Assembly: GCF_024609785.1 (NCBI RefSeq)
Contig: NZ_JANHJQ010000018.1
Span: 17,702-81,701 of the forward strand
Source: Pseudalkalibacillus decolorationis
GTDB taxonomy: Bacteria > Bacillota > Bacilli > Bacillales > Fictibacillaceae
Direction of reading: 5' to 3'
Length of the DNA stretch: 64,000 bases
The notes under the pieces are model-generated. The model had not been told where the DNA came from and made no database searches. It worked only from the letters and a program-made list of their open reading frames with translations. The translations under genes were made by a program, and so were the position numbers. Positions 35,584 through 45,267 of the stretch are shown here, piece by piece; positions within the stretch are counted from its first letter, which is position 1, and each line of letters begins with the position of its first letter.

Positions 35584-36513
35584 TTAAAAGATGCTTAATT
35601 GATAACGTTGTGATAGCATTTCTAGGAGCTTCACCCCTGCAATACTATTCCCTTTCTCATTAAGTGAAGGGCCATAAACACCAACCCCAATATTAGGAGG
35701 AACGAGACCAATTATCCCTCCAGAAACACCACTTTTTGCAGGAATACCAACGCGAATCGCAAATTCTCCGGATGCATTATACATCCCACATGTTACCATA
35801 AACGTTTTTACAATGGTTGCTATCCCTTCAGGGAGAATCAACCTATTTGATAACGGATCCCTCCCCTTGTTCGCTAACACCATCCCAATTCGAGCAAGGT
35901 CAATACATGTGACCTGGATCGCACACTGTCTAGTGTACAAATCAATTAATTCTTCAACTTCACCAGTGATCACTCCATGCTGCTTCATATAATAGCAGAG
36001 AGACCGATTTAAATGAGCGGTTTCATATTCAGACTTGGCAACTCCATGATCAACATCAATCTTAGAGTTGTTCGTTAAATCATGAATCAGTGTTAGTAGT
36101 CGTCCAAGTTTTTCGTGAGTAGAGCGACCCTCTATCATATTTGTCACGACCAAAGCACCTGCGTTAATCATTGGGTTAAGTGGTTTCGCAGGAATTTGCG
36201 TCTCCAATTTCGCAATTGAATTAAACGGATCACCAGTCGGCTCCATTCCAACCTTGCGGAACACCTCTTCTTCCCCTTGGTCCATAATAGCCAAAGCAAG
36301 GGTGAGGACCTTTGAGACACTTTGAAGGGTAAACTTTTTCTCTACATCCCCTGCTTTTACACAATGCCCATCTTTATAATATAGAGCGATCGCTAAATCA
36401 CTTTGTTCAGCTCGCCCAAGCGCAGGAATATAATTTGCAACTTTTCCATATTCGGTATATTTTCGTGCTCTATTTACTAGTTCACATAAATCTTCATCAG
36501 TTTCACAGTACAT
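35584..36513 (-). CDS. glsA: Glutaminase
   Basis: 309 residues from MYCETDEDLCELVNRAR; ATG 36513 has GGAGG upstream, so ten upstream residues were dropped. It is a serine-dependent beta-lactamase-like glutaminase with the catalytic SxxK in FTLQSVSKVLT near residue 61, and the conserved PFNSIAKLE, NPMINAGALV and AKSGVSGGIIG segments. It hydrolyses glutamine to glutamate and ammonia. Position next to ylaN matches ylaM (glsA2) of B. subtilis. Confidence 0.95.
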   Translation of the reverse strand: MYCETDEDLCELVNRARKYTEYGKVANYIPALGRAEQSDLAIALYYKDGHCVKAGDVEKKFTLQSVSKVLTLALAIMDQGEEEVFRKVGMEPTGDPFNSIAKLETQIPAKPLNPMINAGALVVTNMIEGRSTHEKLGRLLTLIHDLTNNSKIDVDHGVAKSEYETAHLNRSLCYYMKQHGVITGEVEELIDLYTRQCAIQVTCIDLARIGMVLANKGRDPLSNRLILPEGIATIVKTFMVTCGMYNASGEFAIRVGIPAKSGVSGGIIGLVPPNIGVGVYGPSLNEKGNSIAGVKLLEMLSQRYQLSIF

Positions 36514-36704
36514 GAATTCCACCTCCGAATAAAACGCATTCATTTCCTATCTATACTATGCCCTAATGTGACAAAATAAAGAGGAACCTGTATACTTAGG
36601 TTGAAATTTTTCCATCATTCAATAAGGATAACTACGGTTTACTAGATGAGCAATAAACAGGACTTCATTACAATTGAAGAACAACTATTTAAGGAGTGTG
36701 CATA

Positions 36705-37199
36705 ATGGAATCAATCGTTTTCATCGATGGTAAGGTTCGGTTTCCAATTACCTTGGATCCTGGAGTTTGGATATTCGACGATCGTAAATTAAATCTGGAT
36801 ACATACTTTGAGGAAGGTACAGAAGATGAATCAGATACGTATACAAAAGATGTGTCAGAGCACTGGGATCGCGAGCGTACAGAGGGAGCGGAAATACCCT
36901 CTCAAACAAATGATAATAAAATCAAGTATGATAAATCAGAGCTTTTTTCTAGGTCATATGGAATCCAACTAAACCATTTTTTAATAAATGCTGAGCCGGA
37001 TAAAAATGCTACCCAAGTACTTATTCAGACTACCGACGGACAAGAATTTTCCATTTCCATAACAGAAGCTTTTAATGGAGTTATTGGCTTTTCTACAAAC
37101 GGAAAACCAGTGAATAATGGTCCAGTTCACTTCTATTACGGTGATGGTTCAAATCGTAATGAGCCGATTTGTTCTATCAAACGATTCACACTAAATTAA
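36705..37199 (+). CDS. ylaL: YlaL-like protein of unknown function
   Basis: 164 residues from MESIVFIDGKVRFPITLDPG; ATG 36705 has AAGGAG upstream, preferred to a GTG three codons earlier. The N-terminal domain TLDPGVWIFDDRKLNLDTYF is followed by an acidic linker (about 46-75) and a beta-rich C-terminal half. Homologues are sometimes annotated as peptidyl-prolyl isomerase without clear basis; I do not claim an activity. Between it and ylaJ the phoH-like gene ylaK of B. subtilis is missing. Confidence 0.8.
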   Translation: MESIVFIDGKVRFPITLDPGVWIFDDRKLNLDTYFEEGTEDESDTYTKDVSEHWDRERTEGAEIPSQTNDNKIKYDKSELFSRSYGIQLNHFLINAEPDKNATQVLIQTTDGQEFSISITEAFNGVIGFSTNGKPVNNGPVHFYYGDGSNRNEPICSIKRFTLN

Positions 37200-37346
37200 A
37201 CAATGCTTCTAGTTGGTTGAAACCGTTAACGATTTAGATATTTGTTCTTATCCTCATTCTGTATAATGCAAGGTTTTTTTACGAAGAATAACCGTAAATG
37301 GATGTAAAGTGGCTGTTAAAAGCCCTTAAGGAAAGGATGAACCATT

Positions 37347-37973
37347 TTGCGGAAAGTACGTATATTCGTATTACCCTTGCTCTTTATAACCTTGCTTGGA
37401 TGTCAGAACAATCAAGATGAAGCAGAATTAGGAACAGAGAATTCCAAGCGAATCGAAGTAAAACAAAGCGTGGAATATAATAAACAGGAACGTAAAAGTT
37501 CAGCACAAATTTCAAAACGTCTCGTTGAACTTTCTACAGGTGTAAAAGGTGTCAAGGAAGCGAGTGCGGTTGTTTTAGGAAAATATGCGGTTGTTGGTAT
37601 CGATGTAGAGGACGATCTAGATCGTTCACGTGTCAGCTCGATTAAATATAGTGTTGCAGAGGCCTTACAACATGACCCCTATGGTGCAAATGCTGTCGTA
37701 ACAGCAGATCCAGACATTTACGAACGGTTAGGCGAAATGGGAAGACAGATCCGGAATGGACAACCTATTGGTGGTATTCTTGAGGAACTTGCAGCAATTA
37801 CAGGACGCTTGATGCCTGAAATCCCTGGTCAGATTAACAAAAAAGAACCTGATCCAACCCGTAAAAATGACAAAGATATTTCTGAACAAAAAGAAAATAA
37901 GTTACGTGACCAACAACAAAAGCAGGGTAAAACGACACCAGCCGACCCAAATCGGATTAAAGAACAGGATTAA
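37347..37973 (+). CDS. ylaJ: YhcN/YlaJ family sporulation lipoprotein
   Basis: 208 residues from a TTG start (37347) after AAAGGA. The signal peptide ends in the lipobox ITLLGC (Cys19). The mature region holds the YhcN/YlaJ domain, including KGVKEASAVVLGKYAVVGID and VAEALQHDPYGANAVVTADP, followed by a hydrophilic tail rich in Lys, Gln and Asp. Family members are made in the forespore and associate with the spore inner membrane, with a role in germination or outgrowth. A strong terminator follows. Confidence 0.92.
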   Translation: MRKVRIFVLPLLFITLLGCQNNQDEAELGTENSKRIEVKQSVEYNKQERKSSAQISKRLVELSTGVKGVKEASAVVLGKYAVVGIDVEDDLDRSRVSSIKYSVAEALQHDPYGANAVVTADPDIYERLGEMGRQIRNGQPIGGILEELAAITGRLMPEIPGQINKKEPDPTRKNDKDISEQKENKLRDQQQKQGKTTPADPNRIKEQD

Positions 37974-37991
37974 GCTTCGTACATGTTGTAA

Positions 37992-38028
37992 AGGGAGTGA
38001 CTACTCAGAGTCACTCCCTGTTTTATTA
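37992..38028 (+). terminator. Terminator after ylaJ
   Basis: The stem AGGGAGTGACT / AGTCACTCCCT is followed by GTTTTATT on the plus strand. Confidence 0.9.
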
Positions 38029-38487
38029 GATTTTGTTCTTTTTCAATGCTGCCATCACTTGTTTATCAAGCTTTGCAGCTGCCTGGGGATCATATGTTTT
38101 TTCGTAAACTGGCGGTTGAGAAATTTTTGCTCCATAAAACATTCCATCTCTAACCTCCGTTACTTTTACTGAAATTAAAGACAGCTTAATCGGTACCTCA
38201 TCAAGGTTTTCACGATGAACAGTCGCATTTCCGTTTATAATAGACGTTGTTTCATCAGCAAACAGGGTAATTGCTATTTGCTTGTTATCCTTTATATTTT
38301 GCACGGCTTTTGATTTGGTATCAACGGCAAAAAGGATTGTCTCTACATCAGGGGCATAGACCCAAGAAATTGCATTAACATAGGGAGTATTTTCATTCGG
38401 ATCTGAGGTACTTACAATCACGAAACACTCTTTTTGCAACAATTTGAAAAGTGAGTCATTTAACAATGTCACAGTCTTTTTTACCAC
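38026..38487 (-). CDS. Pyridoxamine 5'-phosphate oxidase-like FMN-binding protein
   Basis: About 153 residues; a GTG start (38487) or the TTG one codon upstream both fit the AGGAG site. The split-barrel features are ECFVIVSTSDPNENTPYVNA near residue 20, the strand ETILFAVDTKSKAVQNIKDN and QIAITLFADE. Such small proteins bind FMN or F420, or heme; true PdxH enzymes are longer and have a C-terminal motif missing here. The function is open. It is convergent with ylaJ. Confidence 0.85.
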   Translation of the reverse strand: MVKKTVTLLNDSLFKLLQKECFVIVSTSDPNENTPYVNAISWVYAPDVETILFAVDTKSKAVQNIKDNKQIAITLFADETTSIINGNATVHRENLDEVPIKLSLISVKVTEVRDGMFYGAKISQPPVYEKTYDPQAAAKLDKQVMAALKKNKI

Positions 38488-38651
38488 CAAGATCAACTCC
38501 TCTTAAAACTTACTTTTTATTTCCTCTTAATAGGATTCGATAATAAAGTATCAAACCCTCCCCCTCACAAGGAAACCTGTCCCAATTCATGATATACTAT
38601 ACTATGGATATGTAATTTTGATTATCAATTAATGAGATTGAGGTGAGTAGC

Positions 38652-38852
38652 ATGAGGGTTAAATGTGTGTTATGTGACAAGCTTGAAAAAATAGAAGATG
38701 GTAGCCCGCTCGCTAAACGACTTCGAAATAGACCAATCCATACGTATATGTGCGCTGATTGCAACAAGAGAATCGCAGATCGAACAGAAGAAAGAAAGGC
38801 TTCAGGGAATTTTTCAACATTTCGTCAAGCAGTTCAAGAAGACACATGGTAA
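38652..38852 (+). CDS. ylaI: YlaI family zinc-ribbon-like protein (DUF2197)
   Basis: 66 residues from MRVKCVLCDKLEKIEDGSPL; ATG 38652 has GAGG eight bases upstream. It contains two CxxC pairs (CVLC near residue 5 and CADC near residue 35) that probably bind zinc, and ends in a helical tail. The family is YlaI; function unknown. Position between ylaJ and ylaH as in B. subtilis. Confidence 0.9.
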   Translation: MRVKCVLCDKLEKIEDGSPLAKRLRNRPIHTYMCADCNKRIADRTEERKASGNFSTFRQAVQEDTW

Positions 38853-38882
38853 GCTGAGCTAGTTGTATTTTGGCTCAGCTTT
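38851..38882. terminator. Bidirectional terminator between ylaI and the 89-residue protein gene
   Basis: The perfect 9-bp stem AAGCTGAGC / GCTCAGCTT overlaps the last bases of ylaI and the last codons of the opposing gene. Confidence 0.85.
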
Positions 38883-39128
38883 AATTGATTCATAAAGAGC
38901 ATCGATTAAGTCGATTGGATACTTCTTTGTCAACCATTCGTCATTTACGGTATATACCACAATATAAAAAGGGTCCTCTGTCAATACTTCTAGGTTCTGA
39001 ACAGAGTGATCATCTTCTAAAATCTCCTCAAAAAACTCTCTTGTATCTCTTGCCGCCTGATCATTAGGCCGTTCCTCGGTAACCCTTCGTATACTCAACC
39101 AATTGTATAATGCATCCTGTAAATTCAT
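38859..39128 (-). CDS. Small acidic protein of unknown function
   Basis: 89 residues, with GGGGGCG before the ATG. It starts MNLQDALYNWLSIRRVTEER and contains ARDTREFFEEILEDDHSVQN and FYIVVYTVNDEWLTKKYP, suggesting a small helix-strand-helix protein. No membrane segment or cysteine is present. It looks conserved by composition and good ribosome-binding site, but I do not recognise the family. It lies downstream of ylaH, separated by a terminator, and so is likely a single-gene unit. Confidence 0.8.
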   Translation of the reverse strand: MNLQDALYNWLSIRRVTEERPNDQAARDTREFFEEILEDDHSVQNLEVLTEDPFYIVVYTVNDEWLTKKYPIDLIDALYESIKAEPKYN

Positions 39129-39141
39129 TTGTTCGCCCCCT

Positions 39142-39211
39142 AAAAAAGGATGACCTATACAGGGGCTGAGCGGTTAATCCCCTTCTCAATTCCTTTGTAT
39201 GAAGTCATCCT
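39142..39211 (-). terminator. Terminator after ylaH
   Basis: The outer stem AGGATGAC (39147-39154) / GTCATCCT (39204-39211) with an internal GGGG / CCCC pair is followed on the minus strand by a T-run. Confidence 0.75.
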
Positions 39212-39232
39212 CATTTGCACAAGTAGCTTTAT

Positions 39233-39550
39233 TTAACCTTGCTGTTCTTCTTTCTTCGATTGATACAAGCGGATTTTGTATACGATTAGGATGATAGCTG
39301 CAATTACCAGCCCCTCTGTAATCGGTAAAAATACAGCGAAGAAGGAGAGCACTGTACACCCTAATGCAAGAAAAATATATACGACTGCAGCTTTTAACAG
39401 TGGGAGTCGTCTTGAAAAGCCTAGCTTAAAAACAACAATCGAAAGAGCGAGTACAGTTAGGTATAATAACCACATTCCCACTTCTGGATTTTGATCCACG
39501 TTGTATAACTTTGCAAAGAACTGAAGACGTTCGTTAACATTTGCATTCAA
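39233..39550 (-). CDS. ylaH: YlaH-like membrane protein
   Basis: 105 residues from a TTG start (39550) with GGAG nine bases upstream. Three membrane segments (about 25-43, 48-70 and 74-93) are followed by a basic tail. The stretch [20 protein letters not shown] followed by [16 protein letters not shown] is typical of YlaH. Function unknown. It lies 63 bp after typA on the same strand. Confidence 0.9.
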   Translation of the reverse strand: MNANVNERLQFFAKLYNVDQNPEVGMWLLYLTVLALSIVVFKLGFSRRLPLLKAAVVYIFLALGCTVLSFFAVFLPITEGLVIAAIILIVYKIRLYQSKKEEQQG

Positions 39551-39613
39551 TCATACCGTCTCCTCTTCTTAAATAGAGGAAGTTCATTTGAACATACTCT
39601 CTAGTTTTTCATA

Positions 39614-41446
39614 TTACTTTGCTAATTTATTTTTCTTTTCAAGTCGTTCTCGTTCACTTTTGTTTAGAATTTTTTTACGTAAACGGATCGATTGTGGCGT
39701 TATTTCACAATATTCATCGTCATTTAAATATTCAAGTGCTTCTTCAAGTGTTAGGATTCTTGGTTTCTTAATTGTAACTGTTTGGTCTTTAGTTGCTGAA
39801 CGGACATTCGTTTGTTGTTTCACTTTTGTCAGGTTCACGGTGATGTCATTGTCACGGTTATGCTCTCCAACAATCATGCCTTCATAGACCTCGGTACCAG
39901 ATGCTACAAAAATCGTCCCACGATCCTCTACGTTCATAATACCATATTGTGAAGCCTTCCCAGATTCCATCGAAACTAGAACACCTTGGCGTCTTCCTCC
40001 AATGTTAGCTTGAATCACTGGTTGGTAACTATCAAATGAATGATTCAAGATGCCATACCCACGAGTTAATGTTAGAAACTCTGTTGTGTATCCAATCAAA
40101 CCACGTGCTGGTACTAGGAACTCCAGACGAACTTGGCCGTTTCCGTGGTTGACCATATTCACCATTTCACCTTTTCTTTCACCGAGTGACTCCATAACTC
40201 CACCAGTATTTTCTTCAGGCACATCAATTTGTACTCGTTCAACAGGCTCACATTTCGTACCATCAATCTCACGAATAATTACGATAGGCTTTGAAACTTG
40301 GATCTCATAGCCTTCACGGCGCATGTTTTCAATTAGGATAGATAAGTGTAGCTCACCACGACCGGACACAGTCCAAACATCTGGAGAATCAGTGTCTTCC
40401 ACACGTAAGCTTACATCAGTTTCAAGCTCTGATTTAAGACGTTCTTCTATTTTGCGGCTCGTTAAATATTTACCTTCTCTTCCTGCGTACGGACTATTGT
40501 TCACAAGAAAAGTCATTTGAATGGTTGGTTCATCAATTCTTAAGACCGGAAGTGGATCTTGGTGATCTTCTGGGCACACAGTTTCCCCAACATTAATTTC
40601 TTCCATTCCGGATACCGCGACGAGATCACCGGCAAGTGCTTCCTGTATTTCTACACGTTTTAAACCATGGAAACCAAATAGCTTGGTTACCCGGAATTTC
40701 TTAACGGCGCCATCCAATTTCATGAGAGCAACTTGTTGTCCTACCTTAATTCTCCCTCTAAAAACTCGACCAACACCAATACGTCCGATATAATCATTGT
40801 AATCAAGCAATGCAACCTGAAACTGTAATGGCTCGTCACTGTTATCTACAGGTGCAGGAATATGCTCTAAAATAGATTCGAAGAGAGCAGTCATATTCTC
40901 ATCCTGTTGTTCAGGATTATCACTTGCTGTTCCGTTTAAAGCTGATGCATATACAACAGGGAACTCAAGTTGTTCATCATCTGCACCGAGTTCGATAAAC
41001 AAGTCAAGCACTTCATCTATAACTTCTGTCGGACGTGCAAAAGGGCGGTCTATTTTATTGACAACAACGATTGGAGTCAATTTCTGCTCAAGTGCCTTTT
41101 TCAACACGAATCTTGTCTGAGGCATACAGCCTTCATATGCATCCACTAACAATAGAACACCGTCGACCATTTTCATGATACGCTCAACTTCACCACCAAA
41201 GTCAGCGTGTCCTGGTGTATCCATAATATTTATCCGCTTTTCTTTATAGTTAATTGCAGTGTTTTTTGCCAATATAGTAATCCCACGTTCTTTTTCAATA
41301 TCATTGGAATCCATTGCACGTTCACTAACTTGTTCATTATCTCTGAACGTACCTGATTGATGAAGCAATTGATCCACCAAAGTTGTTTTCCCATGGTCTA
41401 CGTGGGCAATAATTGCAATATTGCGTAGTTCTTCTCGCAAATTCAC
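39614..41446 (-). CDS. typA: Ribosome-associated GTPase TypA/BipA
   Basis: 610 residues from a GTG start (41446) after AAGGAG. GTPase motifs are AHVDHGKT (G1), the switch I segment EKERGIT, DTPGH (G3) and NKID (G4). Domains II, III and V and the C-terminal domain follow, with [20 protein letters not shown] and the C-terminal [18 protein letters not shown]. TypA helps late steps of 50S subunit assembly and growth at low temperature. It is the gene called ylaG in B. subtilis, flanked by ylaH and ylaF. Confidence 0.97.
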   Translation of the reverse strand: MNLREELRNIAIIAHVDHGKTTLVDQLLHQSGTFRDNEQVSERAMDSNDIEKERGITILAKNTAINYKEKRINIMDTPGHADFGGEVERIMKMVDGVLLLVDAYEGCMPQTRFVLKKALEQKLTPIVVVNKIDRPFARPTEVIDEVLDLFIELGADDEQLEFPVVYASALNGTASDNPEQQDENMTALFESILEHIPAPVDNSDEPLQFQVALLDYNDYIGRIGVGRVFRGRIKVGQQVALMKLDGAVKKFRVTKLFGFHGLKRVEIQEALAGDLVAVSGMEEINVGETVCPEDHQDPLPVLRIDEPTIQMTFLVNNSPYAGREGKYLTSRKIEERLKSELETDVSLRVEDTDSPDVWTVSGRGELHLSILIENMRREGYEIQVSKPIVIIREIDGTKCEPVERVQIDVPEENTGGVMESLGERKGEMVNMVNHGNGQVRLEFLVPARGLIGYTTEFLTLTRGYGILNHSFDSYQPVIQANIGGRRQGVLVSMESGKASQYGIMNVEDRGTIFVASGTEVYEGMIVGEHNRDNDITVNLTKVKQQTNVRSATKDQTVTIKKPRILTLEEALEYLNDDEYCEITPQSIRLRKKILNKSERERLEKKNKLAK

Positions 41447-41568
41447 GTTAATCTCTCCTTAAGGTGTCGTTACCATTAAATTTCAACTTTTCTATTATAG
41501 CACAAATTCAAAACCCTTTTTCTTTTTAATAAATTTCGGTAAACTTATGTGTATGAGGAGGTACGAAT

Positions 41569-41760
41569 ATGAACAAAAGATCAATCATTTTTATAGTCAT
41601 TTCTATTTTGGTTACATTTTGCATCGCACTTATAGGGGTCGCACTTGGTGAACAAAGCATATTACTTGCTATCATTGCACTTTTGGCTTCATTTATACTA
41701 ATGGGAGTCGGATTTTCTCTTAAGAAAAAGTTCCGAGAATCAGACGAAATGAAGTCTTAA
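41569..41760 (+). CDS. ylaF: YlaF family membrane protein (DUF5325)
   Basis: 63 residues with two membrane helices (about 5-26 and 30-49) and a charged C-terminus (KKKFRESDEMKS). GAGGAGG lies before the ATG. It is divergent from typA, as ylaF is in B. subtilis. Function unknown. Confidence 0.87.
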   Translation: MNKRSIIFIVISILVTFCIALIGVALGEQSILLAIIALLASFILMGVGFSLKKKFRESDEMKS

Positions 41761-41780
41761 ATTCATAGTATACGTTCTTT

Positions 41781-41873
41781 AAAGAAAACTTGGCTAGCAC
41801 CAAGCCTTAGCGCAGGTGATCGCCGTAGTTGCGCTTATACTATAGAAAGTATTTTTATACTTTCTTAACGTGT
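41781..41873 (+). repeat. 92-bp hairpin repeat, family B (copy 2)
   Basis: Same layout as 17427-17518, but the first stem is CTTGGCTAGCACCAAG and the second region reads GCGCAGGTGATCGCC; pairing is kept in spite of base changes. The last hairpin AGAAAGTATTTTTATACTTTCT is identical. Confidence 0.9.
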
Positions 41874-41875
41874 AA

Positions 41876-41918
41876 AAAAGAAGAAAACTCGAGGAAAATC
41901 AAGTTTTCTTCTTTTTAT
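41876..41918 (-). terminator. Terminator after suhB
   Basis: A 14-bp stem AAAAGAAGAAAACT / AGTTTTCTTCTTTT lies immediately after the suhB stop and follows the repeat copy. Confidence 0.88.
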
Positions 41919-41919
41919 G

Positions 41920-42711
41920 TTAATTTAAATAATCATTTAGTATCTGTTCATGGAGCTGAGATTTAGCAGCGAAAACAGAATTTTGTTCTAGCAATTCTAT
42001 CGGGTTCCCATCCACGGTCGTTACTGTCCCGCCAACTTCTTCAATTAATACTTTACCAGCGGCAAAATCCCAGGGCGATAGTCTCATCGTTATATACGCA
42101 TCTAGACGCCCAGCCGCTACAAATGCTAACTCAATCGCAGCTGAACCATAGGATCTTGTACCCCGACATTTCTTAACTAAAGGAGAAAGGACATTTGGAT
42201 CAATTCTTCTGTTTTCAGTTACCCACGTCGCATTTAAGGAAATTATAGACTCATCAAGTTTAACATTCCCTAGCTGGTTCAATTTACGATCGTTTAAATA
42301 GGCACCTTCATCTTTAATTGCATGGAACATTTCGTCATAAACGACATTATAAATAATGCCCACCATACCAACACCATCTTGGTAGACCCCAATGGAGATG
42401 GCAAAGTTTGTTTGTTGGTGTACAAAATTCATCGTACCGTCGATTGGATCTATAATCCAAACTGTTCCATCTAGTGAAGTGACCTTTTCTCCGACCCCCT
42501 CTTCTCCTAGAATTTTATGTTCGGGGTACTGTTCGTTTATTTTATTGATAAGGAAAGTTTCCACTTCTCGATCCATATTCGTAACTAAATCATCTTTGTT
42601 CGATTTTGTTTCCACCGTTAATTGTTTCTCAAACGAATCCCGAATCACTTTACCAGCATCTTTCGCCCATATTATTGCCTCTTTGCAGATCTTATGCCAA
42701 TCGTTTGACAT
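41920..42711 (-). CDS. suhB: Inositol monophosphatase family protein
   Basis: 263 residues from MSNDWHKICKEAI; ATG 42711 follows AAGGAG, so 21 upstream residues were dropped. Metal and substrate motifs are GEEGVG near residue 70, DPIDGTMNFVHQ near residue 88 and WDFAAGKVLIEEVGG near residue 212. The enzyme family hydrolyses inositol 1-phosphate and related sugar or nucleotide phosphates with Mg2+. It corresponds to yktC. The true substrate is unknown. Confidence 0.92.
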   Translation of the reverse strand: MSNDWHKICKEAIIWAKDAGKVIRDSFEKQLTVETKSNKDDLVTNMDREVETFLINKINEQYPEHKILGEEGVGEKVTSLDGTVWIIDPIDGTMNFVHQQTNFAISIGVYQDGVGMVGIIYNVVYDEMFHAIKDEGAYLNDRKLNQLGNVKLDESIISLNATWVTENRRIDPNVLSPLVKKCRGTRSYGSAAIELAFVAAGRLDAYITMRLSPWDFAAGKVLIEEVGGTVTTVDGNPIELLEQNSVFAAKSQLHEQILNDYLN

Positions 42712-42866
42712 TGTTTCACTCCTTTTCATTTCGAGGTCTATGTATTCACAAAAAACGAACCTCCTTATTGTCAAGGTTCGCTCTATCTATTTAGATTAGT
42801 ATATAGGATGTACAGAACTCACTACGTCATGAGTTTTCTAATTTACGAATTTCAGACACATGTACT

Positions 42867-43055
42867 TTACCCTTTTAATTGTAACATTTCTTGTCTAAAT
42901 CGTTCTAACTTTTTCTTTGAGCGATTGATTTGTTCTGGATTTTTGGTAGACAGTGCTTCGTGTAGAGTCGCCAATTCATAATCGATTTCTAATCGAAGAA
43001 CTGGAATTCTACGCTCAGCCTCATTTTTCTTTAGCGTTTGAATTACTTGTTTCAT
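42867..43055 (-). CDS. Small coiled-coil protein, YkzI-like
   Basis: 62 residues, mostly helical and charged: MKQVIQTLKKNEAERRIPVL followed by LRLEIDYELATLHEALSTKN and a Lys/Arg/Gln-rich C-terminus. AAGGAGTGTG precedes the ATG. It lies between suhB (yktC) and yktB, the place of ykzI in B. subtilis; that identification is by position and size. Function unknown. Confidence 0.78.
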   Translation of the reverse strand: MKQVIQTLKKNEAERRIPVLRLEIDYELATLHEALSTKNPEQINRSKKKLERFRQEMLQLKG

Positions 43056-43267
43056 GGAAACTCACACTCCTTTTCTTTTTTACCTTACATAATAAGTGTC
43101 TTTATAAGTGTCTTATCCCACTATTCTGAATTTTAATGACGATTATTGTACTAGATTTAATCCTATCCTTCCACAGTTGTCACTATTTAAAACCATTTTT
43201 GCATTCCATTTTGATACGTCCGTGTCCTATGGTAAACTACACCATGATAAGATAACGAGGTGATTAG

Positions 43268-43921
43268 ATGACATTTCAAGGATTAACTGATAAAGATTTC
43301 GATGTTTTCAAAATTGATGGATTGGAACAACGGATGGAAGCAATTAAATCGACAATTCGACCTAAGCTTGAATACTTTGGTGAACACTTTGCCCCTCTAT
43401 TAACCGCAGCAACTGGAGATGAAATGTTCCACCATACCGCCAAGCATGCAAGAAGATCAGTCAACCCACCAAACGATACATGGGTTGCTTTTGCAAATAG
43501 TAAGCGAGGATATAAAATGCTTCCACATTTTCAAATCGGATTGTATGAAACTCATCTTTTTGTGTGGTTTGCAATCATTTATGAATCACCCATCAAACAA
43601 CAATTTTCAACTACTTTAGAGAAAAATCAGAATGAGATTCTAAAAAGTATACCTGATAATTATGTTTGGTCTATTGATCATACTAAACCAGACATCATTT
43701 CCCATGAAGAAGTTAAAAATGGTGAATTCACGAAAATTGTCCACCGTCTGCGTGATGTGAAAAAAGCTGAAATTTTATGCGGGATTCAAATTCAACGTAA
43801 CGAGTCAGTCTTAAAAAGTCCTAATCAGTTACTCTCCCGAATTGAACAAGCTTTTCAAACATTAGCTCCCCTTTACCAATTAGCACAGCAGAGCGCGGTA
43901 TCTACTAATGCAATTGATTAA
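43268..43921 (+). CDS. yktB: UPF0637/DUF1054 family protein YktB
   Basis: 217 residues. The opening [20 protein letters not shown], then [20 protein letters not shown] and [20 protein letters not shown] are the signature of DUF1054. GAGGTG lies before the ATG. It is a cytosolic protein of unknown function, widely kept in Bacilli between speA and suhB. Confidence 0.94.
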   Translation: MTFQGLTDKDFDVFKIDGLEQRMEAIKSTIRPKLEYFGEHFAPLLTAATGDEMFHHTAKHARRSVNPPNDTWVAFANSKRGYKMLPHFQIGLYETHLFVWFAIIYESPIKQQFSTTLEKNQNEILKSIPDNYVWSIDHTKPDIISHEEVKNGEFTKIVHRLRDVKKAEILCGIQIQRNESVLKSPNQLLSRIEQAFQTLAPLYQLAQQSAVSTNAID

Positions 43922-44007
43922 TGTATTATATTACCGTCATTCTTCTACCGTATAGGTATCTAACCTAACAAATTAAATAAATCCAATGGAATTTAACTCC
44001 CAATTTG

Positions 44008-44043
44008 AAAAAGGGAGGCGACATCTAGTCACCTCCCCTTTTC
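44008..44043. terminator. Bidirectional hairpin terminator after yktB
   Basis: The stem AAAAGGGAGG / CCTCCCCTTTT with a small mismatch, loop CGACATCTAGTCA, lies between convergent yktB and the nitronate monooxygenase gene. Confidence 0.8.
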
Positions 44044-44065
44044 TTACCCATTTAAAAAGTATAAA

Positions 44066-44108
44066 ATTTTGTTCGCTTCGGCGCTCCCCAGTTCACTTGC
44101 GCTTTTCT
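44066..44108. repeat. Shortened copy of repeat family C
   Basis: TTCGCTTCGGCGCTCCCC and CACTTGCGCTTTTCTTC correspond to the two ends of the repeat at 16599-16702 with the middle missing. It lies just after the end of the nitronate monooxygenase gene. Confidence 0.55.
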
Positions 44109-44126
44109 TCATCCTTTACCTTTATT

Positions 44127-45092
44127 TCAATACTCGGTGTCGTTCCACCTCTCTCGAACGGTCCCTGCTTCTTTAATAATTCGATCAAACAATTCCTCGA
44201 CACTCGGGACATCCTTAATTCTACCTGCAATTTGACCAGCCCATCCAAACCCATCTTCATGACCATTATGCACATATGCACAATTAGCATCACCAGAAAT
44301 ATAGGACTTGATTGCTTCATAAGTGGGATCTATTTTTTCAATCTCTAAAATTTGATCTGTCCAACTATTCCGGATCACTCTACCTGGAGCACCAAGTGAC
44401 CTTTTAATAACGGATGTATCATTTTCACTTGCATCGATCAGGGCTTGTTTATAATTTTGATGTGCATGGACGCATTCCTTAGTCGCTATAAATCTTGTCC
44501 CCATTTCTATTCCTTCTGCCCCTAATGATAGAGCTGCCATGAAACCTCTTCCGTCACCAATTCCTCCAGAAGCGATTACTGGTATAGACACTGAATCGAC
44601 GACCTGAGGTACGAGAACCATTGTACTAATATCCTCTTTCCCAATGTGTCCACCACCTTCTTGACCAACCACCATGACGGCATCTGCACCTAGATCTTCT
44701 GCTTTAACGGCTTGACGTTTAGCAGCCACTAAAACAAGCTTTTTCACATCAACACCTTTCAATTGTTCAAATACCGGCGTTGGGTTGCCTCCTGTCATCG
44801 AAATAACAGGAACCTTTTCCTCTATCGCTACATTGAGCATATCAGTGAATGGTCTTCCATGTTGTCCTATTGCAAAGTTAACCCCAAAAGGTCGTTTTGT
44901 CTTTGCTCTTACTTTATGTATTTCATTTCTCAAGTCGTTCGGGGATGATAATGACATTGCTGTAATTTGACCGAGCCCTCCAGCATTTGAAACTGCCGCT
45001 GCTAATTCAGAATAAGCAAGATATGCAAGACCACCTTGAATAATAGGATACCGGATACCTAACATACTGGTTAATCGTGTCTTCCATTGCAT
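44127..45092 (-). CDS. Nitronate monooxygenase family flavoprotein
   Basis: 321 residues forming a single TIM barrel with FMN-binding segments: YPIIQGGLAYLAYSELAAAV near the N-terminus, GADAVMVVGQEGGGHIG near residue 135, VIASGGIGDGRGFMAALSLG near residue 175 and GTRFIATKEC. The catalytic His is expected in GGHIG. Such enzymes oxidise nitronates or act as FabK-like enoyl reductases; the lack of a fatty-acid context favours nitronate monooxygenase. It lies divergent from speA. Confidence 0.9.
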   Translation of the reverse strand: MQWKTRLTSMLGIRYPIIQGGLAYLAYSELAAAVSNAGGLGQITAMSLSSPNDLRNEIHKVRAKTKRPFGVNFAIGQHGRPFTDMLNVAIEEKVPVISMTGGNPTPVFEQLKGVDVKKLVLVAAKRQAVKAEDLGADAVMVVGQEGGGHIGKEDISTMVLVPQVVDSVSIPVIASGGIGDGRGFMAALSLGAEGIEMGTRFIATKECVHAHQNYKQALIDASENDTSVIKRSLGAPGRVIRNSWTDQILEIEKIDPTYEAIKSYISGDANCAYVHNGHEDGFGWAGQIAGRIKDVPSVEELFDRIIKEAGTVRERWNDTEY

Positions 45093-45267
45093 TTCATGTT
45101 CACCACTTCCCTTTAAAATTAATTGGATAGTTATACTTAACCAATTTGCAAAAAAATTTTACTTGCATGGATCAATAAATTTGATATACTTTGTTTTGTT
45201 TTATCATTTTAGCACACAACTAAAACATCATCATTAGTACTATCATACAAAACGAGGTGTAATCTCA

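Noticed and set aside
43986..44348. 120-codon plus-strand frame over the end of the nitronate monooxygenase gene
   Set aside because: It is antisense to the gene and begins in terminator and repeat sequence.
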